A stretch of 64,000 nt of DNA from Deinococcus ficus (GCF_003444775.1 NZ_CP021081.1:2672001-2736000); one strand, 5' to 3'; shown: positions 20,686 through 30,251, counted from the stretch's first letter. A program made the numbers and translations. Notes: generated by a model not told the origin, from the letters alone.

Positions 20686-21792
20686 TCAGGTGACCAGGGC
20701 CAGCCAGGTGTTCGGGCCGACGATACCGTCCGCGGTGAGGCCGCGGGACGACTGGAAGTTCCGCACGGCGGTCTCGGTGCCGGGGCCGAAGGCGCCGTCC
20801 ACGGTCAGGCCTGCGCCACGGGTGTTCAGCTGGCTCTGCACGGCCTTCACGGCCTCGCCCGTGTCGCCGCGCCGGACGGTCAGGACGAGCCGCTCCCAGA
20901 CGGCCGAGCCGACCACGCCGTCCGGCGTGAGGGTCACGCTCGTCTCGAAGGCACTCACGGCGCTGGCGGTGCCGCTGCCGTACGCGCCGTCGGCGCTGGG
21001 CGTCTGGCCGCGGGCCCGCAGGAGGTACTGCGCGGTCTTCACGCGTTCACCGGTCATGCCGCTGCGGGTGGTGGGCCACACGCGCACGGTCACGCCCAGC
21101 CGCGCGGCGACGTCCCGGCGCAGCTGCGGGAGTTTGGCGTACAGCACGTCGCCCGGGCAACTCGTGTTCACGAAGTCTCGGTGCCCGTACAGTTCGGTGG
21201 CGGGAATACCGTACTGCTGGCACAGCCACGCGCACAGGCCCACCAGGGCGCTGTACTGCGCGCCGGGCGGCGCGCTGCTCATGTACTGGCCCTCGTTCTC
21301 GATGCCCACGGACACGTCGTTGAAGCCCTCGCACTGGGCGCCGCGGACGTGCAGGGTGCCGCTCTGCGCGGCTTCCAGGCTGCGGTGGCGGCCTTCCAGG
21401 ACGTACCCGCCGCGGCTGATGGTGAACTGCTGCCCGGAGTCGATCCAGCCGTTCGCGAAGTGCCACTGCTGGATGTCGCGGGCCAGCGCGAACGCGCGCG
21501 CCTGAGAAAGGTCCGTGGTGTTGGCGGAGTCGGTGTGGTGCACGATGATCCGGGTGGGCCGGGTGGCGAGCACCGTGACGGCTTCCTTCGCGGCCTGCGC
21601 CTGCCAGGTGGCGGTGCCGGCGATGGCGGGCATGCCGACCGCGAGGCCCTGCATGGGCGCGGCGCCGGGCGTGTTGGCGGGGTCGGGGGGCGTCAGGGTC
21701 TGGGCGTTCAGGCCGCAGCTGGCGAGCAGCAGCGTGCCGCCCAGGCCCAGTCCGGCGCGCAGGAGCTGCCGGCGGTTCAGGGGGGTGTTCAT
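20686..21792 (-). CDS. Tat-exported lipoprotein N-acetylmuramoyl-L-alanine amidase with two PG-binding domains
   Basis: A 368-residue exported peptidoglycan amidase. NRRQLLRAGLGLGG is a twin-arginine signal and LLASC a lipobox (Cys26), so it should be a Tat lipoprotein. An amidase_2/PGRP domain (about 75-225) has zinc ligands His85 or His86 (IIVHHTD), His204 (YGHRDF) and Cys212 (NTSCPGD). A PG_binding-like repeat region follows with one weak and one strong copy (about 240-368), each with the DGAFGPGT and DGIVGPNTW type motifs. It is followed upstream by another PG-binding lipoprotein gene on the same strand with shared domain DNA. Likely acts in wall turnover. Confidence 0.93.
   Translation of the reverse strand: MNTPLNRRQLLRAGLGLGGTLLLASCGLNAQTLTPPDPANTPGAAPMQGLAVGMPAIAGTATWQAQAAKEAVTVLATRPTRIIVHHTDSANTTDLSQARAFALARDIQQWHFANGWIDSGQQFTISRGGYVLEGRHRSLEAAQSGTLHVRGAQCEGFNDVSVGIENEGQYMSSAPPGAQYSALVGLCAWLCQQYGIPATELYGHRDFVNTSCPGDVLYAKLPQLRRDVAARLGVTVRVWPTTRSGMTGERVKTAQYLLRARGQTPSADGAYGSGTASAVSAFETSVTLTPDGVVGSAVWERLVLTVRRGDTGEAVKAVQSQLNTRGAGLTVDGAFGPGTETAVRNFQSSRGLTADGIVGPNTWLALVT
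20689..20771. repeat. PG-binding domain DNA repeat, copy in amidase gene
   Basis: Nearly identical to 22335-22417 (offset 1646 bases); encodes the last part of the C-terminal PG-binding domain (NFQSSRGL.ADGIVG.NTW). Confidence 0.75.
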
Positions 21793-21857
21793 GCGGGTCT
21801 CCGTATGGGCGGGAAACCGGAGGGCCCGCGTGGCGGCCTCCGGTCCCGGCCGGGGGG

Positions 21858-22850
21858 TCAGTTCCAGGCGCAGTGGACGTGGTTCTTGTGCCCGCCGGTG
21901 GGGTCGTTGTACGCGTCGAAGGTCTGGGAGGGGTCGGACCCGGCGGCGATGCAGGCGTTTCGGGCGCGGGTGTGGGCGCTGCTGGGCGAGGAGAGGCTCA
22001 CGCCGTTCCAGATGCCGATGTCGATGGCGAGCCCCGCGTAGTGGTCGGACGTGGCCGAGTGCACCCCGCCCGCGATGGACGTGACGTAAAAGGAGTTCCC
22101 GGCCGCGGCGAGGTTCAGGGTGCCCTGCAGCATGGAGCGTTTGAGGTACACGGTCAGGCCGCAGTTGGCGTTGCTGGCGCAGCCGCGCTTCGCGGGCAGG
22201 CCATTGCTGGTGTCCAGGACATTCTGGCGGGGGCTGCCGCCGCTGGTGCTGCTGCTGGTGCCCAGCGTGATGCGGCCGCTGGCGAGAATCTGCTTGGCGA
22301 GGCTGGCGGTGGTGCTGCTGCCGCCGCTGGCCCCGGTGACCAGGGCGTGCCAGGTGTTCAGGCCGACGATGCCGTCCGCGCTCAGGCCGCGGGACGACTG
22401 GAAGTTCCGTACGGCGGTGGCCGTGGCCGGCCCGAACGCCCCGTCCACCGTGACGCCTGCCCCGTAGGCGTTTCTCAGCTGGTCCTGCACGGCGCGCACG
22501 GCGTTGTTGTTGTCACCCTCGCGGGTGGTCACGATCAGTTTCTCCCAGGTGTTGCCGCCCACGATGCCGTCCACGGTGAGCCCCCGCGCCGCCTGGAAGC
22601 TGCGCACGGCGCTGTCGGTGCCGGGCCCGAAGGCGCCGTCCACGGTCAGGGTGTACCCGGCGTGCCGCAGCAGGTACTGCAGGGTGACGACGTCGCGGCC
22701 CGAGTCGCCCTGGCGGAGGTTGGTCCAGGCCAGCACGGACTGCGCGGCCAGCGGGGTGTCGGCGCGGGTGGGCGTGGCGGCGGTGGGTTCCGGCGCGGCG
22801 CAGGACGTGAGGGCCAGCGCGGCGCTGATCAGCAGGCAGAGGGCACGCAT
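21858..22850 (-). CDS. Lipoprotein with two PG-binding domains and an M15-like peptidase domain
   Basis: A 330-residue envelope lipoprotein (lipobox LTSC, Cys17). Two PG_binding_1 domains (about 45-108 and 112-172), each with VDGAFGP and DGIVG.NTW, anchor it to peptidoglycan. The C-terminal part (210-330) shows SDHYAGLAIDI (His270, Asp277) and GGHKNHVHC (His321, His324, His326), the zinc-site spacing of LAS/M15-type D-Ala-D-Ala or endopeptidases; two cysteines (CASNANC) may form a disulfide. AAAGGAG precedes the ATG. It is in the same orientation as the amidase gene, 65 bases apart, so they are probably co-transcribed. Confidence 0.88.
   Translation of the reverse strand: MRALCLLISAALALTSCAAPEPTAATPTRADTPLAAQSVLAWTNLRQGDSGRDVVTLQYLLRHAGYTLTVDGAFGPGTDSAVRSFQAARGLTVDGIVGGNTWEKLIVTTREGDNNNAVRAVQDQLRNAYGAGVTVDGAFGPATATAVRNFQSSRGLSADGIVGLNTWHALVTGASGGSSTTASLAKQILASGRITLGTSSSTSGGSPRQNVLDTSNGLPAKRGCASNANCGLTVYLKRSMLQGTLNLAAAGNSFYVTSIAGGVHSATSDHYAGLAIDIGIWNGVSLSSPSSAHTRARNACIAAGSDPSQTFDAYNDPTGGHKNHVHCAWN
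22335..22417. repeat. PG-binding domain DNA repeat, copy in the M15-like gene
   Basis: Partner of 20689-20771; high identity including silent positions suggests recent domain exchange between the two neighbouring genes. Confidence 0.75.
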
Positions 22851-22970
22851 ACTTCTCCTTTCGGATCACGCGCAGGGGCGCGGCGGTCCGGGCCGAGGGG
22901 TTTCAGTTCAAGCCAGACCGCCACCCGCCTCTGCTGGGGGTGCCGGGTGGGCGTGGCCTGCGGAGGCGTT

Positions 22971-23534
22971 TCAGTAGTACAGGATGTCCCAGTGGTTGGC
23001 CCAGTACTCGTCGGCGTAGATGTTCCCGGCGGCGCTCTGGTAGCGGGGGGCGCCGTCGCCGCGGTTGCTGATCCGGGTGAACCGGGTCGTGATGTAGGTG
23101 CCGATGCAGCTGGTCTTGCTGATATCGAGCTTGTAGCCGTTCCAGTGGCTGTACGTGCCGCTGGCGTGCCCGGTTTCGGTGCCGCCGGTGATGGTCAGGG
23201 CGCAGCCGGAGGCGTTTTTCAGGGTGATGATGCCGTCGATGGTGCCGCTGTTGACCTGTTCCAGCGAGGTGCAGGTGCTGATGTTCCGGTTGGTGCAGTT
23301 GCCGCTGGAGACCACGGCGATGCCCGCGGCGGTGACACGGCTGCGGGCGGTGGCGTCGGAGAGCTTCACGCCGCTCAGGGCGCTCAGCACCGCGCCGTCC
23401 GGCAGGGTGTCCTGCGCGTCCTGAACGGAGGCGGGGCGGGCCTGCGAAGGGTCGGCGTCTGCACTGGGCAGCGGGGCAACGGAGCAGGACGTGATGAAAA
23501 GGGCGGCACCGAGCAACAACCAGCGTCTACGCAT
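22971..23534 (-). CDS. Small lipoprotein sharing the M15-like metal motif
   Basis: A 187-residue lipoprotein (lipobox ITSC, Cys17). After a linker the domain reads VLSALSGVKLSD...NCTNRNISTC...TGGTETGHASGTYSHWNGYKLDI and ends ANHWDILYY. The SHWNGYKLDI segment (His130, Asp137) matches SDHYAGLAIDI in the neighbouring 330-residue protein in spacing, and His181 near the C-terminus could be the last metal ligand. It therefore looks like a stand-alone version of the same peptidase-like domain without PG-binding repeats. A strong AGGAGG lies 6 bases before the ATG. Enzyme activity is inferred. Confidence 0.75.
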   Translation of the reverse strand: MRRRWLLLGAALFITSCSVAPLPSADADPSQARPASVQDAQDTLPDGAVLSALSGVKLSDATARSRVTAAGIAVVSSGNCTNRNISTCTSLEQVNSGTIDGIITLKNASGCALTITGGTETGHASGTYSHWNGYKLDISKTSCIGTYITTRFTRISNRGDGAPRYQSAAGNIYADEYWANHWDILYY

Positions 23535-23679
23535 AAGGCCTCCTGGGCTTGCGTGGGATGACGTGCGACATGAGTGTTTTGAGCGGTTCCGGAAGCGTAA
23601 CGGTCGCGCAGCTGAAGAACCTGAGAGCGGCGCGGCGCAAATGCCACGCCTGGGGACGAGGCGGATCACAAATGGTAAT

Positions 23680-23710
23680 CAAGTGGTCTGGCTACGGGCC
23701 AAGTGGTCTG
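23680..23710. repeat. Direct repeat CAAGTGGTCTG x2, 20-base period
   Basis: CAAGTGGTCTG at 23680-23690 and 23700-23710. A 20-base period is two helical turns, the usual spacing of tandem sites for a dimeric activator. It lies about 150-175 bases upstream of the lipoprotein start on the minus strand and about 150 upstream of uvrB. Confidence 0.55.
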
Positions 23711-23833
23711 CACCCCGCCGGGGAAACGACGTCAGGCACACCTTCCACAGATGAGAAGGCAGGAGGAGGGAACACCGCTGGTCAGCCACGCCTGAGGCTG
23801 AAGGGTTGCTGAGCCATCCAGCCTACCTTTCTC

Positions 23834-23853
23834 TTACGTTGGGGGCGTAAACT
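23834..23853 (+). promoter_or_regulatory. RDRM-like palindrome overlapping the uvrB -10 box
   Basis: TTACG-N7-CGTAA (23834-23850) has the length, spacing and half-site form of the Deinococcus radiation/desiccation response motif (TTATG-N7-CATAA), with one symmetric change in each half. It overlaps TAAACT (23848-23853), which ends 6 bases before the uvrB ATG. A repressor bound here would block transcription directly, as DdrO does at known sites. Confidence 0.65.
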
Positions 23854-23859
23854 GATGGG

Positions 23860-25875
23860 ATGCTGCGGGTGAAATCAGACTTCCAACCGAGTGGGGACCA
23901 GCCGACCGCCATCCGCTCCCTGGTGGACGGCCTGGACGCCGGCCTGCGCTTCCAGACGCTGCTGGGCGCCACCGGCACCGGCAAGACGTACAGCATGGCC
24001 AAGGTCATCGAGGAGACCCAGCGCCCGGCGCTGATCATGGCGCCGAACAAGATCCTCACCGCGCAGCTCGCCAGCGAGTTCCGCGAGTTCTTCCCGGACG
24101 CCGCGGTGGAGTTCTTCATCAGCTACTACGACTACTACCAGCCCGAAGCGTACGTGCCCGGCAAGGACCTGTTCATCGAGAAGGACGCCAGCATCAACCA
24201 GGAGATCGAGCGCCTGCGCCACAGCACCACCCGCAGCCTGCTCACCCGGCGCGACACCATCGTGGTCGCGTCGGTCAGCTGCATCTACGGCCTGGGCGAC
24301 CCGGCCGAGTACACCGCCCTGAACCTCATCCTGAAAAAGGGCGCGCAGGTCAGCCGAGACGAGATCCTGGGCCGGCTGGTGAACATGCAGTACGAACGCA
24401 ACGACATCGAGCTCATGCCGGGCCGCTTCCGCGCCAAGGGCGAGATGATCGAGGTGTGGCCCGCGTACGACGAGCAGCCCCTGCGCATCGAACTGTGGGG
24501 CGACGACGTGGAGCGCCTCAGCGTGGTGCACCCGCTCACCGGGGACCGCCTGGGCGACCTGGACGCCACCGTGGTGTATCCCGCCAAGCACTACGTGAGC
24601 AGCGCCGGGAACATCGAGCGGGCCCTGGTGACCATTCAGCAGGAACTCGACGAGCGGCTGGAGTACTTCCGCAGCACCGGCAAGCTGCTCGAAGCGCAGC
24701 GCCTCAAGGAACGCACGCTGTACGACCTGGAGATGCTCAAGGTCCTGGGGTACTGCTCCGGCATCGAGAACTACTCCCGCCACATCGACGGCCGCGCGCC
24801 CGGCGCCACGCCGTACACCATGCTGGACTACTTCCCGGACGACTTCGTGACCTTCATCGACGAGTCGCACGTGACCGTCCCGCAGATCGGCGGGATGGCG
24901 AACGGCGACCGCGCCCGCAAGCAGACCCTGGTGGACTACGGCTTCCGCCTGCCGTCCGCCATGGACAACCGCCCCCTGAACTTCGACGAGTTCATGAGCA
25001 AGACCGGGCAGACGGTGTTCGTGTCGGCCACGCCCGGGCCCTTCGAACGCGAGCACAGCGACGGCATCGCCGACCAGATCATCCGCCCCACCGGCCTGGT
25101 GGACCCGGAAGTGACGGTGCGGCCCATCACCGGACAGGTGGAGGACCTGCTGGGCCGCATCCGCGAGCGCGCCGCCATCGGGGAGCGCACGCTGGTCACC
25201 ACCCTCACCAAACGCATGAGCGAGGACCTCACCGAGTACCTGCTGGAGAAAGGCGTCCGGGCGCGGTACATGCACAGCGACATCGACAGCGTGGAACGTC
25301 AGGTGATCATCCGCGACCTGCGCCTGGGGCATTACGACGTGCTGGTGGGCATCAACCTGCTGCGCGAGGGCCTGGACCTGCCGGAGGTGTCGCTGGTCGC
25401 CATCCTGGACGCCGACAAACCCGGCTTCCTGCGCAGCGAACGCGCCCTGATCCAGACCATCGGCCGCGCGGCGCGCAACGTGAACGGCGAGGTGATCCTG
25501 TACGGCGACACGATCACGCCCGCCATGAACTACGCCATGGAAGAAACCCGGCGCCGGCGCGAGAAGCAGCAGGCCTTCAACGAGGCGCACGGCATCACGC
25601 CCACCACCGTCATCAAGAGCGTGCGCAACGTCATCCGCGGCGAGGAAACCCCGGAGGAGATCAGCAGCGAGACGGTCGGCGAGAACCGCGACACCCTCAC
25701 CGCGCAGCTCACCGACCTGGAACTCGACATGTGGCAGGCCAGCGAGGACCTGGACTTCGAGCGGGCCGCGAGCCTGCGCGACCAGATCCGCGCCATCGAG
25801 GCGAAACTGCAGGGCAAGGAGTTCAAGCAGGCCACCGTGCCCGGCCAGAAGGTCCGGCGCAAGGGCCGCAGGTAG
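23860..25875 (+). CDS. uvrB: Excinuclease ABC subunit B
   Basis: Damage-verifying helicase-like subunit of nucleotide excision repair, loading UvrC after UvrA hands over the lesion. The 671-residue protein is full length: Walker A GATGTGKT (Lys42), the beta-hairpin with [18 protein letters not shown] (Walker B), helicase motifs with [17 protein letters not shown] and TIGRAARN, and a C-terminal UVR motif [19 protein letters not shown] for UvrA/UvrC contact. The ATG at 23860 is fixed by the -10 box 6 bases upstream. The stop lies only 13 bases before an IS5-family element. Confidence 0.98.
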   Translation: MLRVKSDFQPSGDQPTAIRSLVDGLDAGLRFQTLLGATGTGKTYSMAKVIEETQRPALIMAPNKILTAQLASEFREFFPDAAVEFFISYYDYYQPEAYVPGKDLFIEKDASINQEIERLRHSTTRSLLTRRDTIVVASVSCIYGLGDPAEYTALNLILKKGAQVSRDEILGRLVNMQYERNDIELMPGRFRAKGEMIEVWPAYDEQPLRIELWGDDVERLSVVHPLTGDRLGDLDATVVYPAKHYVSSAGNIERALVTIQQELDERLEYFRSTGKLLEAQRLKERTLYDLEMLKVLGYCSGIENYSRHIDGRAPGATPYTMLDYFPDDFVTFIDESHVTVPQIGGMANGDRARKQTLVDYGFRLPSAMDNRPLNFDEFMSKTGQTVFVSATPGPFEREHSDGIADQIIRPTGLVDPEVTVRPITGQVEDLLGRIRERAAIGERTLVTTLTKRMSEDLTEYLLEKGVRARYMHSDIDSVERQVIIRDLRLGHYDVLVGINLLREGLDLPEVSLVAILDADKPGFLRSERALIQTIGRAARNVNGEVILYGDTITPAMNYAMEETRRRREKQQAFNEAHGITPTTVIKSVRNVIRGEETPEEISSETVGENRDTLTAQLTDLELDMWQASEDLDFERAASLRDQIRAIEAKLQGKEFKQATVPGQKVRRKGRR

Positions 25876-25888
25876 ATGGAAACCCTTA

Positions 25889-26831
25889 AAGTGCGTCTGA
25901 AAACCGTCAGGGTGGGCCTTTGGCCAGACGGCGGACCATCAACCGAATCATGACCTCGTACACCAGGTTCTCGGCGGTCTCGACCAGTGCCTCGTCATCT
26001 TTGGCCATCCGCCTGGACTTGCCCAACCACGCAAACGTCCGCTCCACCACCCAGCGGCGTTTCAGCACCACGAACCCTTTCGGCACCTCCACGACCCGTG
26101 GAGGTGCGTCTTTTGGCGCCCAGGTGCCCTGCCAGCCGGACCAGGGATGTTTGACGATTTCCATCGTCCAGCCTAGGTGCGTCTTGATGTCCTCAGCGAG
26201 CTTTCCGGTGTAGCCCGCATCCGCCCACAGATGCCCCATGCGAGGAAACACATTGAGCAGATCGCGCAGGAGCAGGACCGCACCGGTGCGGTCCTGGATG
26301 TCCGCTTCATGCACCTTGATGGCCATCACTAGCCCCAGCGTGTCGACGAGCAGGTGACGCTTGCGGCCACTGACTTTCTTGCCTCCGTCATATCCGCGGG
26401 GTCCACCAGCCTCGGTCGTTTTCACCGATTGGCTGTCGATGATCGCGGCGCTGGGCGTCGCCTCCCGGCCTTCCCGGAGTCGAACCCACTCCCGCAGGGT
26501 CGTGTGCACAGCCTCCCACACGCCCTGCAGCCGCCAGACACGGTGGTAGTGATAAATCGTCTGCCAGGGGGGAAAGTCATGGGGCATTGCTCGCCAGGCA
26601 ATGCCGCCGCGCAACAGATAGAAAATGCCGTCCAGGATCTCCCGCAGCGACCACTTCCGGGGGCGGCCGACAGGGGCCTCGGGAGGGAGAAGCGGACGAA
26701 GGACGTTCCACTCGGCATCCGTGAGATCGTTTGGGTACGCAGGCCGGGTCATGTGCGCACCACCTCCGCCTCATCGTGCGCTCTCGTTCACGCAGAAAAA
26801 ATACGCACCAGCACGGTTTTCAGACGCACTT
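25889..26831. mobile_element. IS5-family insertion sequence, complete
   Basis: A 943-bp element bounded by perfect 19-bp terminal inverted repeats: 25889-25907 (AAGTGCGTCTGAAAACCGT) and 26813-26831. It is flanked by TA on both sides (25887-25888 and 26832-26833), consistent with a TA target duplication. It holds one intact transposase gene on the minus strand, whose stop codon lies in the left repeat. It is inserted between uvrB and a small UVR-motif gene. Intact ends and gene suggest it is recent and possibly active. Confidence 0.93.
25907..26752 (-). CDS. IS5-family DDE transposase
   Basis: A 281-residue transposase, full length in one frame. N-terminal DUF4096-like part: [15 protein letters not shown]...[22 protein letters not shown]. 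Catalytic residues are Asp106 (AIIDSQSV), Asp178 (WADAGYTG) and Glu237 ([15 protein letters not shown], the Y/R-2-E-6-K-like signature). The arrangement matches the IS5 family, IS427/IS1031-like groups. It has no frameshift, unlike many IS427 copies that need one. It is transcribed toward uvrB, convergent with it. Confidence 0.95.
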   Translation of the reverse strand: MTRPAYPNDLTDAEWNVLRPLLPPEAPVGRPRKWSLREILDGIFYLLRGGIAWRAMPHDFPPWQTIYHYHRVWRLQGVWEAVHTTLREWVRLREGREATPSAAIIDSQSVKTTEAGGPRGYDGGKKVSGRKRHLLVDTLGLVMAIKVHEADIQDRTGAVLLLRDLLNVFPRMGHLWADAGYTGKLAEDIKTHLGWTMEIVKHPWSGWQGTWAPKDAPPRVVEVPKGFVVLKRRWVVERTFAWLGKSRRMAKDDEALVETAENLVYEVMIRLMVRRLAKGPP

Positions 26832-26883
26832 TACTTACAGTTACGTGTTAGTCAGCCTGACGACGGCGGCCCTGGGCCTGCTT

Positions 26884-27294
26884 ATGAACGAGCATCAGGC
26901 CATCATATTTCATGTGGACACGGCCCGGAAGGTCGTCTCCCTTACCGGTCTGATCCAGGGGGACAGCGAAGAGGCGAGGGACGCCATGCAAGACATTGCG
27001 GATGAATTGTATGCTTTGATCTCCCCTGCCGCGAACGTTCAGCTAAAGATCATGGTTGATCACCCGGAACCAATCGAACTTCGCCGGGGGGACCGCGTCT
27101 TTCTCGCCAAACAGAACGTCGACCTCCTGTTCACGGAAGACTGGCAGAAAGACACCGTGTTTATGGACCGGCTGAACGCGCTGGAAAGAGAAATTCTGGA
27201 AGCGTCGTTCGTCTGGGATTTCGAGCGTGCAGCGATCCTGCGAGACCAATTCCGCGCCCTTGAAGCAGACCGGAGATTACAGGCCAACCCGTGA
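26884..27294 (+). CDS. Small UVR-motif protein downstream of uvrB
   Basis: A 136-residue soluble protein. Residues about 1-90 are a compact alpha/beta-type domain with no motif I know (AIIFHVDTARKVVSLTG, VQLKIMVDHPEPIELRRGD). Residues 96-130 are a UVR motif, NALEREILEASFVWDFERAAILRDQFRALE by position, the helix-hairpin used by UvrB and UvrC to contact each other and also found in McsA-type and stress proteins. The start is uncertain: ATG at 26884, or GTG at 26845 with a hydrophobic extra segment. The IS lies just upstream and may have removed or replaced its promoter. A role with UvrB is inference from motif and place. Confidence 0.7.
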   Translation: MNEHQAIIFHVDTARKVVSLTGLIQGDSEEARDAMQDIADELYALISPAANVQLKIMVDHPEPIELRRGDRVFLAKQNVDLLFTEDWQKDTVFMDRLNALEREILEASFVWDFERAAILRDQFRALEADRRLQANP

Positions 27295-27355
27295 ACGCCA
27301 GGCTCTAGATTCCCAGACAACAGTTTCTGGCAGGCGCTCCGGTTCCCAGTCCGCT

Positions 27356-27868
27356 TCAGCTCTTGCGTTTCAGGGTGCAGGTGCCGGCCGCCACGCCGTA
27401 GCTGCGCAGGATCCGCACGATCTCGGCGGCATTCTTCGGTTCGGGCGCGTCGTCCGGAATCTGCTCCATCTGCGCGTCGATGTCGTCCATGCGGCCGCTC
27501 AGCAGGGCGCCCCGCGCTTCTTTCCCGTCGAACATCGCCACGCACAGCTGCACGGGCGCGCCGGTCGTGAGCGAGGGCAGGATGTCCGCCGCGAACAGCG
27601 TGCCCTCGTCCGGGCTGTACGTGAAGGGGCCGTTCGGCGCGTCGAAGTTCCAGTCCGTTCCGCTCCGCTCCGGCGCCTTGCGGGTCAGCGCGAACTTCAC
27701 CTGCACCGGCTGCCCGGCGGCGGTCGTGCCGGTCATCACCCAGGTCTGCCCCGGCTGCACCAGGGCCGTGCCGGGCAGGGTGGCGGGCGCCGGGCGGGCG
27801 CCGCCCCCACCGGCCAGGGCCACGGACGTCAGGGCGATCAGGGAAGACGCAAGAAGCAGGGGGCGCAT
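27356..27868 (-). CDS. Secreted hypothetical protein
   Basis: A 170-residue protein with a Sec signal peptide (MRPLLLASSLIALTSVALAGG, cleavage after ALA). The mature part contains a beta-rich stretch (TWVMTGTTAAGQPVQVKFALTRK, GPFTYSPDEGTLF) and a C-terminal helix with NAAEIVRILRSYGVAAGTCTLKRKS; two cysteines may pair. No known family. The start codon lies inside a large inverted repeat (27859-27900), and a TACAGT box sits 7 bases upstream. It may be read alone or from the Nudix gene upstream on the same strand. Confidence 0.72.
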   Translation of the reverse strand: MRPLLLASSLIALTSVALAGGGGARPAPATLPGTALVQPGQTWVMTGTTAAGQPVQVKFALTRKAPERSGTDWNFDAPNGPFTYSPDEGTLFAADILPSLTTGAPVQLCVAMFDGKEARGALLSGRMDDIDAQMEQIPDDAPEPKNAAEIVRILRSYGVAAGTCTLKRKS

Positions 27869-27900
27869 GGGGGCGACTGTACCGCCCCCCATGCGCCCCC
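27859..27900. repeat. 15-bp inverted repeat covering a start codon
   Basis: GGGGGCGCATGGGGG (27859-27873) and CCCCCATGCGCCCCC (27886-27900), perfect, with a 12-base spacer that contains the gene's -10-like TACAGT. In RNA from the Nudix side the start codon of the secreted-protein gene would be locked in the stem; in a leaderless RNA it would not. Confidence 0.7.
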
Positions 27901-27920
27901 GCTGCCTCACCTGCGCAGGG

Positions 27921-28694
27921 TTACAGGTCCGCTTCCTCGATGGGGTCGTTGGGCATGTCGGGTTCCACGGCGCCCACGCCGACGCGGCGGCGTTTTCTGA
28001 GCATGGCCGGTTCCTTGTCCAGGTTGAACGTGAAGTGCCGGGGGCGCCGCTCGCGCAGCCACGTTTCCAGCGCCACCAGCCGCGGCCGGAAGCGGATGAA
28101 CTCGCGCAGCTGCTTGATGGGCACGAACCGGGCCTCCTGCACGTCCCGGTCCGGGTCCTTGGGGGAGAGGCTGCCGCCGACCTCGCGGGCGGTGTAGAAG
28201 AACTGCAGGTGGTGCCCCCAGGTCTGCGCCTGGAATTCCACGATGAACGCCAGGTCGCGCAGTTCCACGACCAGTCCGGTTTCCTCGTACGTTTCGCGGC
28301 GGGCGCCGTCCTGCACGAGTTCCCCGGTTTCCAGGCCGCCCTTGGGCAGGGACCAGCGGCCGCGTTCACGGACCAGCAGGATCTCGTCGCCGCGCATCAC
28401 AATGCAGCCCACCCCGATGCGCGGCGCGGCCAGCGGGCGTTTCTGCCCGCGTTTGCTGGGCGCGGCGATGGTGGGGACGTTCGTGGCGTTGGTGACCTGC
28501 CCGGGCTGGGGCGGCAGGTTGGGGTTGCGGGTGTTGCGGCGCCGGCGGCGGCGGCGCTGGTTGTTGCCCTGCGTGCCGGCCGCGTCCTTGCTGGCCTGCG
28601 GGGCGGGCGCGGGGGCCGGGGCGACGGCCGCGCTGCCGCCGCGCCCGCCTTTGGCCGCGCGGGCCTGGGGAGGTTTGACCTGATCGTCCGCCAT
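27921..28694 (-). CDS. Nudix hydrolase with long basic, disordered N-terminus
   Basis: A 257-residue protein. The Nudix box is complete at 119-141: GGLETGELVQDGARRETYEE plus TGL, matching Gx5Ex7REUxEExGU, so it should hydrolyse a nucleoside diphosphate linked to another moiety. The first 90 residues are Ala/Pro-rich with a run of seven arginines (QRRRRRRRN, 46-53), and the C-terminal tail RKRRRV is also basic; both suggest RNA, DNA or membrane binding. GGAAGGGG precedes the ATG. It lies 2 bases after the dnaB stop codon on the same strand, so co-transcription is likely. Substrate unknown; RNA 5'-end or (di)nucleotide substrates are possible. Confidence 0.88.
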   Translation of the reverse strand: MADDQVKPPQARAAKGGRGGSAAVAPAPAPAPQASKDAAGTQGNNQRRRRRRRNTRNPNLPPQPGQVTNATNVPTIAAPSKRGQKRPLAAPRIGVGCIVMRGDEILLVRERGRWSLPKGGLETGELVQDGARRETYEETGLVVELRDLAFIVEFQAQTWGHHLQFFYTAREVGGSLSPKDPDRDVQEARFVPIKQLREFIRFRPRLVALETWLRERRPRHFTFNLDKEPAMLRKRRRVGVGAVEPDMPNDPIEEADL

Positions 28695-28696
28695 GC

Positions 28697-30043
<1,347 letters not shown>

Positions 30044-30251
30044 AAGGGGCCTCTCTTTCGCACCAGCCCGGCGCCAGGGCCCAGGGCGGGCCAGGTCACG
30101 TGGGCTGGTCGGCTGTGAAATGCGGGGGCGCGGGAGTCGCGCATTCGCCCGGGTGTGAACACGCCCGGGCTGAACTGCCCGCCAGCATACCACCCCCGGC
30201 CCGCCGGTTCCGGCCGGTGCCCCCCGGGGGCCCCCATCGCCGGGTCAGGCG

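Larger units (their letters stand above)
23535..23859. other. 325-bp intergenic region between lipoprotein gene and uvrB
   Basis: No coding region is supported. It holds the leader of the minus-strand lipoprotein gene, a pair of 11-base direct repeats (23680-23710) and the uvrB promoter with its palindrome (23834-23853). Base composition is less GC-rich than the genes. I looked for the cyclic-di-AMP riboswitch often found before wall hydrolase genes and could not fit it. Confidence 0.6.

Noticed and set aside
23535..23859. Cyclic-di-AMP riboswitch before the wall lipoprotein genes
   Set aside because: I could not place the conserved core elements on either strand; only direct repeats and the uvrB promoter are visible.
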